The notes under the pieces are model-generated. The model saw only the letters and a list, made by a program, of their open reading frames with translations. It was not told the DNA's origin and made no database searches. A stretch of 64,000 nt of DNA from Comamonas testosteroni (GTDB lineage: Bacteria; Pseudomonadota; Gammaproteobacteria; Burkholderiales; Burkholderiaceae_C). Below, one piece after another: positions 54,028 through 62,049 of this stretch. The stretch spans positions 310,001-374,000 of the forward strand of contig CP044131.1 of the NCBI GenBank assembly GCA_008727115.1. The letters are read 5' to 3'. Positions within the stretch are counted from its first letter, which is position 1. Every line of letters begins with the position of its first letter. Position numbers and translations under genes: made by a program.

Positions 54028-55176
54028 ATGAAAGTACTGTCCACGCTCCTGTCACTGCGTCCGGCAAGCACCGCCATTCTGGTGCTGGCTGCCCTGGGCG
54101 CCAGCGGGCTCACCCTGCCTGCGCATGCCACACGCATCAAGGAGGTGGCAGCCATTCAGGGGGTGCGCAGCAACCAGTTGACGGGCTATGGCCTGGTGGT
54201 CGGCCTCGACGGAACGGGCGACCAGACCACGCAGATGCCCTATACCAAGCAGGCCCTGGCCAACTATCTGGAGCAGATGGGCATCTCGCTGCCTGCCACC
54301 GGCAATAGTGGGCAGCTGCAGCTCAAGAACGTGGCCGCCGTCATCGTCACGGCCGAGTTGCCTGCGTTTGCGCAGCCGGGCCAGTCCATTGACATCAATG
54401 TCTCTTCCATGGGCAATGCCAAGTCGCTCAAGGGCGGCACGCTGGTGGCGACACCGCTGCGCGGTGCCGATGGCGAGATCTATGCACTGGCCCAGGGTAA
54501 TGTGGTGGTGGGCGGTGCGGGTGCTGCGGCCGGCGGCTCCAAGGTACAGGTCAATCACCTCAATGCAGGCCGTGTGCCGCAGGGCGCGCAGGTAGAGCGC
54601 GCCGTCAGCTCTCCGCTGCAGCAGGGCAATACGATCACGCTGGGTCTGAATCAGACCGACTTCCAGACCGCCGACAAGATGGTGCGCGCCATCAACCAGC
54701 GCATGGGCGCAGGCACGGCCATGGCACTGGACGGGCGCACGGTGCAGGTCAATGCGCCGCTGGACCCCGGCTCGCGCGTGCGCATGATTGCCGAGATCCA
54801 GGAAATGCCGATCGAGACCTCCAAGCCTGCAGCCAAGGTCGTCATCAATGCGCGCACCGGCTCCATCGTGCTCAATCAGGCGGTGACGCTGGGGCCCTGC
54901 GCCATTGCGCACGGCAATCTGTCCATCACCATCAGCACCACACCGGTCATCAGCCAGCCCGAGCCTTTCTCGCGAGGCCAGACCGTGGTGGCGCAAAAGT
55001 CCGATATCCAGATCAAACAGGAGCCGGGGCAGGTCATCAACATGCCCAATTCTCCGCAACTGACCGATGTGGTGCGGGCGCTGAATGCCCTGGGCGCCAC
55101 GCCGCAGGATCTGCTGGCCATCTTGCAGGCCATCAAGGCCGCAGGTGCCATGGATGCCGAGCTGGAGGTGATATGA
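54028..55176 (+). CDS. flgI: flagellar P-ring protein FlgI
   Basis: 382 residues (an ATG 9 nt upstream is possible). Signal peptide ending PAHA, then TRIKEVAAIQGVRSNQLTGY and GLVVGLDGTGDQTTQMPYTK, the most conserved stretch of the family. Assembled in the peptidoglycan layer with help from FlgA. Overlaps flgJ by 4 nt (ATGA). Confidence 0.96.
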   Translation: MKVLSTLLSLRPASTAILVLAALGASGLTLPAHATRIKEVAAIQGVRSNQLTGYGLVVGLDGTGDQTTQMPYTKQALANYLEQMGISLPATGNSGQLQLKNVAAVIVTAELPAFAQPGQSIDINVSSMGNAKSLKGGTLVATPLRGADGEIYALAQGNVVVGGAGAAAGGSKVQVNHLNAGRVPQGAQVERAVSSPLQQGNTITLGLNQTDFQTADKMVRAINQRMGAGTAMALDGRTVQVNAPLDPGSRVRMIAEIQEMPIETSKPAAKVVINARTGSIVLNQAVTLGPCAIAHGNLSITISTTPVISQPEPFSRGQTVVAQKSDIQIKQEPGQVINMPNSPQLTDVVRALNALGATPQDLLAILQAIKAAGAMDAELEVI

Positions 55177-56201
55177 GCACGTCTTTGCCCCATTCTTCCT
55201 CTTTGGCGGCCAGCAATGCCCTGGCCGTTGATTCGCGCTCGCTCAATGCTCTGAAAACTGCAGCGGGCGAGAACAATCCACAAGCCGCGCGTGAGACGGC
55301 CAAACAGCTTGAGTCGCTGTTCATGCGCGAGATGATCAAGAGCATGCGCGAGGCGACCATGAAGTCCGGTCTGCTCGATAGTGCGCAGGGCAATCTCAGC
55401 ACCGACTTGCTTGACCAGCAGCTATCCGTTGCCATGGCCGGCCAGCCCGGTGGCCTGACGGACGCCATCAGCAAGCAGCTGGCGCGCAGCATGGGGGTCG
55501 AAGCGGCTGAAGATGCCGAAATTGCCGTACCCTCCACACTGAGCATGAGCCGCAGCACTTGGCGCAATGTAGGTGGCAGTGGGGTCTGGAGCGGCCAGCG
55601 CACGCAGGCGGCCCAGTCCATCAATGCCTATGCACCCGCCCCCAAGGGACGCGATAACTTTGTCACGGCTCACAACGCCGCCGCACAGCGCGTGGCCGCT
55701 GAAAGCGGCATTCCTGCGCACTACATGATTGGTCAGGCGGGGCACGAAACCGGCTGGGGCAAGAGCGAGATCCGCAACAAGGATGGCAGCAACTCCTTCA
55801 ACCTGTTCGGCATCAAGGCCGGCGGCAGCTGGAAGGGCAAGGTGGCCGAGATCACGACCACCGAATACATCAACGGCTCGCCCAAGAAGATCACGGCCAA
55901 GTTCCGCGCCTATGCCTCGTATGAGGAGTCCTTCCGGGACTATGCGCGCCTGATCGGCACCAATCCGCGCTATGAAAAGGCCATGGGCCAGACCGGCTCG
56001 GCGCATGCCTATGCCAGCGAGCTGCAAAAGGCCGGCTACGCCACCGATCCGGCCTATGCCCAGAAGCTCAGTCGCGCCATTCAGAGCGTGGTGCAGGTTC
56101 ATGCGGCCAGCGCAGCCAACAACAGCACCCATGTCGCCAGCCGCCTCAGCGGTAGCGCTCGTGCAGCACAGATCAACAAGATCACCGAGAACCAGTCATG
56201 A
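55173..56201 (+). CDS. flgJ: flagellar rod cap / peptidoglycan hydrolase FlgJ
   Basis: 342 residues, the dual-domain form. The rod-capping N-terminus (about 30-110) has AKQLESLFMREMIKSMREAT. The C-terminal glucosaminidase domain (about 160-305) has MIGQAGHETGWGKSEIRNKD with the catalytic Glu, then SNSFNLFGIKAGGSWKGKV. It cuts peptidoglycan to let the rod pass. Overlaps both neighbours by 4 nt. Confidence 0.95.
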   Translation: MSTSLPHSSSLAASNALAVDSRSLNALKTAAGENNPQAARETAKQLESLFMREMIKSMREATMKSGLLDSAQGNLSTDLLDQQLSVAMAGQPGGLTDAISKQLARSMGVEAAEDAEIAVPSTLSMSRSTWRNVGGSGVWSGQRTQAAQSINAYAPAPKGRDNFVTAHNAAAQRVAAESGIPAHYMIGQAGHETGWGKSEIRNKDGSNSFNLFGIKAGGSWKGKVAEITTTEYINGSPKKITAKFRAYASYEESFRDYARLIGTNPRYEKAMGQTGSAHAYASELQKAGYATDPAYAQKLSRAIQSVVQVHAASAANNSTHVASRLSGSARAAQINKITENQS

Positions 56202-58141
56202 GTCTTTTGAACGTGGGCGCACGCGCCCTGATGGCCAACCAGATTGCCTTGCAGACGGCAGGGCACAACATTGCCAACGTCAACACCGCCGGTTATTCGC
56301 GCCAGACTGTGGCTTTTCAGAGCTCGGCCGGGCAGAACATGGGCAATGGCTACATCGGCAATGGTGCCGACGTGGCCACTATCCAGCGCAATTTCAGCGA
56401 GCTGCTCAATCGCCAGGCGACTGCCGCCAAGGCTGCAAGCGCTGCAGATGCTGCACGCTCCCAGTCGCTCAATCAGCTGCAGGAAGTGTTTTCCGGTGGC
56501 AGCAACGGCCTGGGCGCAGCCATCAACGACATGATGAATGCGTTTGCCGATGTGAGCAGCGCGCCTACGGACTCCTCGGCGCGTCAGGTGGTGCTGACGC
56601 GCATGAATGAGCTTGCGGCACGCTTTCGCTCGGCCTCGGCACGGCTCGATGAGATGGACTACAGCACGCGCCAGCAAATGAGCAACGATGTGAACGTGGT
56701 CAACAGCCTGTCCGAGCAGGTTGCGGCGCTCAATGGCCAGATCAGCCGTGCCATTGCCACCGGACACACGCCAAACGATCTGCTCGATCAGCGCGATCAA
56801 CTGGTGCGAGACATCAACAAGTATGTGCAGACCACGCAGGTGGATGCGGGTGATGGTTCCATCAGCCTGTTTGTCGGCGGCAGCCAGCCTCTGGTGCTGG
56901 GCCTGAGTGCGGCCAAGCTGAGCATGCAGGAGTCCACGCAGTACCCCGGCAGCGGCAAGATGAGCCTGTACTTTCAGCAGCAAGACGGTCAGCCCGTGGA
57001 GCTGACGCCTGCCATGGCTGGGGGCGGCGAGATTGCCGGTCTGCTGCAGTTCCAGAACAGCGATCTGAGCGAAGGCCGCAGCCTGCTGGGACGTATGGTG
57101 ATTGCGGTTGGCGACACCCTGAACACGCAAAACCAGCTGGGCCTGACTCTGACGGGGCAAAAGGGCGGGGCGCTGTTCAATATTCCTATGACCACCCAGG
57201 GCTCCACCACGGGTGCTCAGTGGGCGCAGCCCGATACGCCGACCGTCACGGTCACGGATTCCGGCGCGCTCAAGGCATCCGATTACAAGATCGTGTTCGG
57301 CAACGATGCCCCCAAGGGCCAGGTCGTGCGACTGTCGGATGGACAGGCCACAAGCTTCAATGACCTCAACGAGCTGCGCGGTCTGAGCATCGACGGACTG
57401 CAGTTCGACCTCAAGAACGAAGGCAAGCCTGGGCAGTCCGTGCTGTTTCAGCCCATGTCCTCGGCGGCGCATGATATTGAGGCCATGGTGCACTCCGGCA
57501 ATGATCTGGCTGTGGCCAATCCGGTGTCGGCCAAGATCAACTCCCTGGGCGATGCAGCGATTCGCATGTCCAGTCTGGTGGTGGAAAAGGGCTTTGCCGG
57601 CTCGGTGCCAGCGGGCACGAAGCTGTCCTTTACGAGCGGTGCCAATGGCGAGGTGAACTACACCATCACCCCAGCTCCCGCAGGTGTCTCCGCCACGGGA
57701 ACCTATATCTCCGGGCAGGCGATTGAGCTGGCTCCGGGGCTGAAAGTGACGCTGACCGGAACGCCTGCTATTGACGGTGTCAACAGCGACAGCGTGAGCT
57801 TTGACGCGAACACTTTCTATGGCTCGGATACCGGCAATGCCAGCGCATTCCTGGCGCTGCGCGATGCCGTGATCTTTGATGGGGCCACTACGCTCAGCGA
57901 TGGCTTTTCTGCTGCCATGGCCCAGGTCGGAACACGCACCCAGAGTGCGGCCTATGCGGCCAAGCTGTCGGACTCCATTGCCAAGAACCTGGAAGCAGAC
58001 CGCACGGCCGTGTCCGGCGTCAACCTGGATGAAGAAGCGGCCAAGCTGCTGCAGTTTCAGCAGGCCTATCAGGCCTCGGCCAAGATGCTGCAGGTGGCTC
58101 AGGGCATTTTTGACAGCGTGATCCAGGCCGTTGGCCGTTAA
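56198..58141 (+). CDS. flgK: flagellar hook-filament junction protein FlgK
   Basis: 647 residues. N-terminal helix LLNVGARALMANQIALQTAG then HNIANVNTAGYSRQTVAF; C-terminal EEAAKLLQFQQAYQASAKML. First adapter between hook and filament; FlgN is its export chaperone. The start ATGA overlaps the flgJ stop. Confidence 0.96.
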   Translation: MSLLNVGARALMANQIALQTAGHNIANVNTAGYSRQTVAFQSSAGQNMGNGYIGNGADVATIQRNFSELLNRQATAAKAASAADAARSQSLNQLQEVFSGGSNGLGAAINDMMNAFADVSSAPTDSSARQVVLTRMNELAARFRSASARLDEMDYSTRQQMSNDVNVVNSLSEQVAALNGQISRAIATGHTPNDLLDQRDQLVRDINKYVQTTQVDAGDGSISLFVGGSQPLVLGLSAAKLSMQESTQYPGSGKMSLYFQQQDGQPVELTPAMAGGGEIAGLLQFQNSDLSEGRSLLGRMVIAVGDTLNTQNQLGLTLTGQKGGALFNIPMTTQGSTTGAQWAQPDTPTVTVTDSGALKASDYKIVFGNDAPKGQVVRLSDGQATSFNDLNELRGLSIDGLQFDLKNEGKPGQSVLFQPMSSAAHDIEAMVHSGNDLAVANPVSAKINSLGDAAIRMSSLVVEKGFAGSVPAGTKLSFTSGANGEVNYTITPAPAGVSATGTYISGQAIELAPGLKVTLTGTPAIDGVNSDSVSFDANTFYGSDTGNASAFLALRDAVIFDGATTLSDGFSAAMAQVGTRTQSAAYAAKLSDSIAKNLEADRTAVSGVNLDEEAAKLLQFQQAYQASAKMLQVAQGIFDSVIQAVGR

Positions 58142-58164
58142 CCCCGTACCGCCGGAGAGCAGAC

Positions 58165-59373
58165 ATGAGCATCAACCGCATTGGCACGGCCAATATGTAT
58201 GACAGCACCATCAACAACCTGGGCTCGCGCCAGAGCAGCCTGGTGGATCTGATGGAAAAGACCACGGCGGGCAAACGCGTGCTGCGTGCCAGCGATGACC
58301 CGGTGGCAGCGGCCCAGGCCGAGCGGGCACGTACGCGCATTACGCGCTCCGAAAATGATCAGCGCGTGCTGGGAGCGCAGCGCGATGTGATTGCCCAGGG
58401 GGAGTCCGAGCTGGGCAAGGCCCATGGGGCGCTGCAGGATTTTCGTGACTTGCTGGTGCAGGCGGGCAATGGCTCGTATGACCAGGTGGCGCGTGATGCT
58501 CTGGTGCAGCAGATGGAGAGCCTGCGCGAGCAGATTCTGGGCTATGCCAATGCCAAGGATTCCAACGGCCTGCCTATCTTTCGCGGGCTGGGCGGCTCTG
58601 ACACCCCTTTGCAAAGCGTGCCCCCCGGTGCGCAAGGCTCGTTCAACCCCGGCCAGAACACCGGCAGCGACAACGGCCTGCCCATTGCGCTGGATGGCTT
58701 TTCCACCTGGCTCAATGTGCCCACGGGCAATGGCGTGTTTGAAGTGGGTAGCGGCGCTGGCAACTCGGGCAAGGCCTGGGCCGATGTGGGCTCGGTCACA
58801 GATCCTAGTCTGGTTACGGGCGACAGCTACAGCCTGGTGTTCAGCAAGGATGCAGCCACCGGCGTTGTCAGCTACGAGGTCAATCTGGTGCCTGCGGGCG
58901 CCACACCGGTAAAGACGGGCACGTACAAGGACGGCGAGGCCATCGTCGTCAATGGTCAACAAATCACCATCAAGGGCCAGCCTGCGGATGGCGACAGCTT
59001 CAGCATGAGTCCCAGCAAGCGCACCGATGTGTTCACCGTGCTGGATCAGGCCATTGCCACGGTCAAGGCAGGTACCACGGGCTCCACCGCGCTGCAGCAG
59101 GGCCTGGGCCGTGCAATGAGCGAGCTGGATGCCGGCATGAACCGCGTGCAGGCCATGCGCAGCTATGCCGGTGACCAGCTCAACCGTGCGGATCGCCTGG
59201 AATCGGACATGAAGGATCAGGCGCTGACGCAGGAGGGCGCACGCTCGCGTGCTGAAGATATCGATATGATCACGGCGCTGTCAGATATAGAGACGCAAAA
59301 GGTGGGCTTGCAGGCAGCGCTGCAGTCGTATGCGCAAATGCAAAAGCTCTCCTTGTTCAACTACATCAGCTGA
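58165..59373 (+). CDS. flgL: flagellar hook-filament junction protein FlgL
   Basis: 402 residues, flagellin-like ends: RIGTANMYDSTINNLGSRQS then VLRASDDPVAAAQAERAR at the N-terminus, EDIDMITALSDIETQKVGLQ with ALQSYAQMQKLSLFNYI at the C-terminus. Second junction protein between hook and filament. A stem without T-tract (TGGCGGG / CCCGCCA at 59377-59394) follows the stop. Confidence 0.95.
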   Translation: MSINRIGTANMYDSTINNLGSRQSSLVDLMEKTTAGKRVLRASDDPVAAAQAERARTRITRSENDQRVLGAQRDVIAQGESELGKAHGALQDFRDLLVQAGNGSYDQVARDALVQQMESLREQILGYANAKDSNGLPIFRGLGGSDTPLQSVPPGAQGSFNPGQNTGSDNGLPIALDGFSTWLNVPTGNGVFEVGSGAGNSGKAWADVGSVTDPSLVTGDSYSLVFSKDAATGVVSYEVNLVPAGATPVKTGTYKDGEAIVVNGQQITIKGQPADGDSFSMSPSKRTDVFTVLDQAIATVKAGTTGSTALQQGLGRAMSELDAGMNRVQAMRSYAGDQLNRADRLESDMKDQALTQEGARSRAEDIDMITALSDIETQKVGLQAALQSYAQMQKLSLFNYIS

Positions 59374-59376
59374 TAC

Positions 59377-59394
59377 TGGCGGGTGTTCCCGCCA
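59377..59394 (+). other. hairpin after flgL
   Basis: TGGCGGG / CCCGCCA with a TGTT loop, 3 nt after the flgL stop and without a T-tract. It might partly insulate the HDOD gene from the flg operon. Confidence 0.4.
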
Positions 59395-59427
59395 TCATGT
59401 TCTGCCGTTTATCTGTCCAAATTTTTC

Positions 59428-60696
59428 ATGGTTCAGCCTGCACTCAGCTCTTTGACTCTCGGTTATCAGCCGCTGTGGAGCCGTGCACGGCGCCTGGCAG
59501 GTATTCAGCTCTATGTGCATGAAGAGCCGGGCTGCAATGCAGACATGGCGCACTTTCTGCGCAGCGTCAATGAATACTGGAGCGGGCAGGCCCCTCCCTT
59601 GCTGATCTCTGCCCAGTCACGCCAGGTGCTGTGCAGCCTGCTGGAACATGCGCCAGCGGGCAGTCCGTGGATAGAAGTGCGTGGCGACTGGCTGCAGCAG
59701 GACGAAGGCATTCATCAACTGGTGCAAAAGGCCAGGGCGCGCGGGCTGATGCTGGTCTGGGGAGGCTCTCTGGCGGACGTGCCGGACGCCGATGCCGCCC
59801 GCAACTTTGCCAGCAGCCTGCTGAGTGTGCCGCCTGAAGGAGCGGGCGGAATCGCGAATACCGTGCGCGCGGTGCAGCAGCCTCGCAGTGAGAGCAAGGA
59901 GGCGGCAGCCGAATTCTTTGCGGCGGCCCCGCTCAGCCTGCTCAACGGCCAGATGTACCGCGGCCTGCAAAGTCTGGAGCTGGCACGCGCCTGTCTGGAC
60001 GGACATGAGGCGGCAGCCCTGGCCGGCTGGCCCGTGGCGGACACCATACAGGCCTTCCGGCTGCAGCAGCCGCAGCCATCAAGGGATGCGCTGTTCAGGC
60101 TGATGAAGGCCATCGACAAAGAGCAGTCGCTCGATGTGATGGAAGATATTCTGGGCTCAGACCCCGTGCTGGCCTATCGCTTTTTGCTCTATACCAACTC
60201 GGCGGCGCTGGGTCTGCGTCGCGGTGTGGATTCGCTGCGCCGCGGACTGGTCATGCTGGGGCTGGGGACGCTGGAGCGCTGGCTGGCCGACCAGCTGCCA
60301 CATGCTTGCACGGAGCAGGATCTGGTGCCCATGCGCAGCCAGATTGTGCTCAGGGCCAGACTGGCCGAGCGGCTGATCGAGGCAGGCGTCAGTCTTGATC
60401 TGCAGCGTGAGATGTATTTGTGCAGCCTGTTCTCGCAACTCGATCTGCTGCTGCATGAGCCGGTGGTCAATATCTTGCGCCGCACGCCGCTGAACGAGCG
60501 CATCTTTGATGCCATCGTCTCGCGCACCGGCCCTTATGCCGGAGTGCTACAGATGAGTCAGGCGCTGGAGGGCAGTGATGCAGGCCCGATTCGCCAATTG
60601 CGCGAGCAGGAGGAGTGGGAGACCGAAGACCTCAACCGCCTGCTGCTGCGCATGCTCAGCGAGCTCAAGCTGGGCATGCCGCAAACACTGGCCTGA
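59428..60696 (+). CDS. HDOD-domain protein with degenerate EAL-like N-terminus
   Basis: 422 residues from the ATG giving MVQPALSSLTLGYQPLW. Residues about 10-170 keep the outline of an EAL domain (GYQPLWSRARRLAGIQLYV) but lack its metal-binding and catalytic motifs. Residues about 205-370 form an HDOD domain: LFRLMKAIDKEQSLDVMEDI, LGSDPVLAYRFLLYTNSAAL, SLRRGLVMLGLGTLERWLAD. This is the layout of YuxH/CdgJ-type proteins, which affect motility in Vibrio. Placed between flgL and flhB, a motility role is likely; the mechanism is unknown. Confidence 0.85.
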   Translation: MVQPALSSLTLGYQPLWSRARRLAGIQLYVHEEPGCNADMAHFLRSVNEYWSGQAPPLLISAQSRQVLCSLLEHAPAGSPWIEVRGDWLQQDEGIHQLVQKARARGLMLVWGGSLADVPDADAARNFASSLLSVPPEGAGGIANTVRAVQQPRSESKEAAAEFFAAAPLSLLNGQMYRGLQSLELARACLDGHEAAALAGWPVADTIQAFRLQQPQPSRDALFRLMKAIDKEQSLDVMEDILGSDPVLAYRFLLYTNSAALGLRRGVDSLRRGLVMLGLGTLERWLADQLPHACTEQDLVPMRSQIVLRARLAERLIEAGVSLDLQREMYLCSLFSQLDLLLHEPVVNILRRTPLNERIFDAIVSRTGPYAGVLQMSQALEGSDAGPIRQLREQEEWETEDLNRLLLRMLSELKLGMPQTLA

Positions 60697-60705
60697 TTTT
60701 GGTGA

Positions 60706-60765
60706 AAATGGGCTTAATCCCATATCTGACAAGCGCAAGCAGCTATCAAATTAATGAATCTGAGG
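60706..60765. repeat. AGCGCTT-type interspersed repeat
   Basis: ATGGGCTTAATCCCATATCT then ACAAGCGCAAGCAGCTATCA. In the 168-nt gap before flhB. Confidence 0.55.
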
Positions 60766-60864
60766 CTGCATAGTCGCGCATAAACAGGGCTTGGCTGCCG
60801 CTTATCCGCGCATTGCCGTGGTGCCAGATTCGGACAATCTGGGTATCCCATCCGTCCGTGCGCC

Positions 60865-62049
60865 ATGTCCGAATCCCAAGACAAAAATCTGCCCGCAACC
60901 GAACGCAAGCTGCAAAAAACGCGTGCGGACGGTCAGGGTGCGCGCTCGCGCGATCTGTCGCACCTGGCCATTCTGGGAACCGGCTCGTTGCTGATGCTGC
61001 TGGGCACGCAGCCCTTGATCAATCATCTGCGCGAAGCCATGGCCAAGCAGCTGGCTTTCAATGCGGCGGCGGCCAAGACGCCGGAGGTGATGCTGGAGCG
61101 CTTTCAGACCATGCTGGTGCTGGGCCTCGGCGTGGCGGTGATCTTTGCGCTGGTGACGACGACGGCATCGGTGCTGTCCGGTGTGGCCGCTGGCGGCTGG
61201 ATCTTCAGCTTCAAGCCCATACAGCCCAAGTTCAGCAAGCTCAATCCTCTGTCGGGTCTGAAGAACCTTTTCTCCAAGCAGCAGCTGACCAATGTGGTCA
61301 AGATGGTCTTCATGACCATCGTGCTGAGCTTTGTGGCCTGGAAGTACATGAGCGCCAACATGGCCGAGATTGCCTCGGTCTCGGCCCAGCCCTCGCCCAT
61401 GGCGCTGTCCATGGTGGGCGCGTGGATGACGACAGGCATCACCCTGCTGCTGGTCGTGGTCTTGCTGGTGGCGATCATCGATGTGCCGCTGCAGGCGTTT
61501 CTCTTCAAGTCGCGCCTGAAGATGAGCCATGAGGAGGTCAAGCAGGAGCACAAGGAATCGGAAGGCAACCCCCAGCTCAAGGGCAAGCTGCGCCAGAAGC
61601 AGCGCGAGATCGCCGATCGCGCCAGCATCTCTGCCGTGCCACGAGCCGATTTTGTGGTGACCAACCCTACGCACTACGCCGTGGCCTTGCGCTATGACGA
61701 TGCCACCATGGCAGCCCCTCAGGTGATTGCCAAGGGCACGGACCTGGTGGCGCTCAAGATTCGTGAAGTCGCGGGTGCACACAAGATTCCGGTGCTCGAA
61801 TCCCCCATGCTGGCCCGCGCGCTCTATGCCCATGCCGACCTGGATCAGGCCATTCCGGCAGCGCTCTACACCGCAGTGGCCCAGGTGCTGGCCTACGTCT
61901 ATCGCCTGAAAGCCGCGCTGAGCGGCCAGGGGCCCATGCCCGATGCCATGGATGAGCCGCCCGTGCCTGTGGAGCTGGATCCGCAGCATGCTCACACCCG
62001 TCCTGCAATGGCTGGTGGCGACGCTGCGCAGCAAGAAGGTAATCTGTGA
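60865..62049 (+). CDS. flhB: flagellar export switch protein FlhB
   Basis: 394 residues. N-terminal KNLPATERKLQKTRADGQGA, then four transmembrane helices (about 30-215). The cytoplasmic autocleavage motif NPTH in DFVVTNPTHYAVALRYDDAT lies near residue 268, followed by IPVLESPMLARALYAHADLD. It switches export from hook to filament substrates. The C-terminus is about 35 residues longer than the conserved core. Its stop TGA shares one base with the flhA ATG. Confidence 0.96.
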   Translation: MSESQDKNLPATERKLQKTRADGQGARSRDLSHLAILGTGSLLMLLGTQPLINHLREAMAKQLAFNAAAAKTPEVMLERFQTMLVLGLGVAVIFALVTTTASVLSGVAAGGWIFSFKPIQPKFSKLNPLSGLKNLFSKQQLTNVVKMVFMTIVLSFVAWKYMSANMAEIASVSAQPSPMALSMVGAWMTTGITLLLVVVLLVAIIDVPLQAFLFKSRLKMSHEEVKQEHKESEGNPQLKGKLRQKQREIADRASISAVPRADFVVTNPTHYAVALRYDDATMAAPQVIAKGTDLVALKIREVAGAHKIPVLESPMLARALYAHADLDQAIPAALYTAVAQVLAYVYRLKAALSGQGPMPDAMDEPPVPVELDPQHAHTRPAMAGGDAAQQEGNL

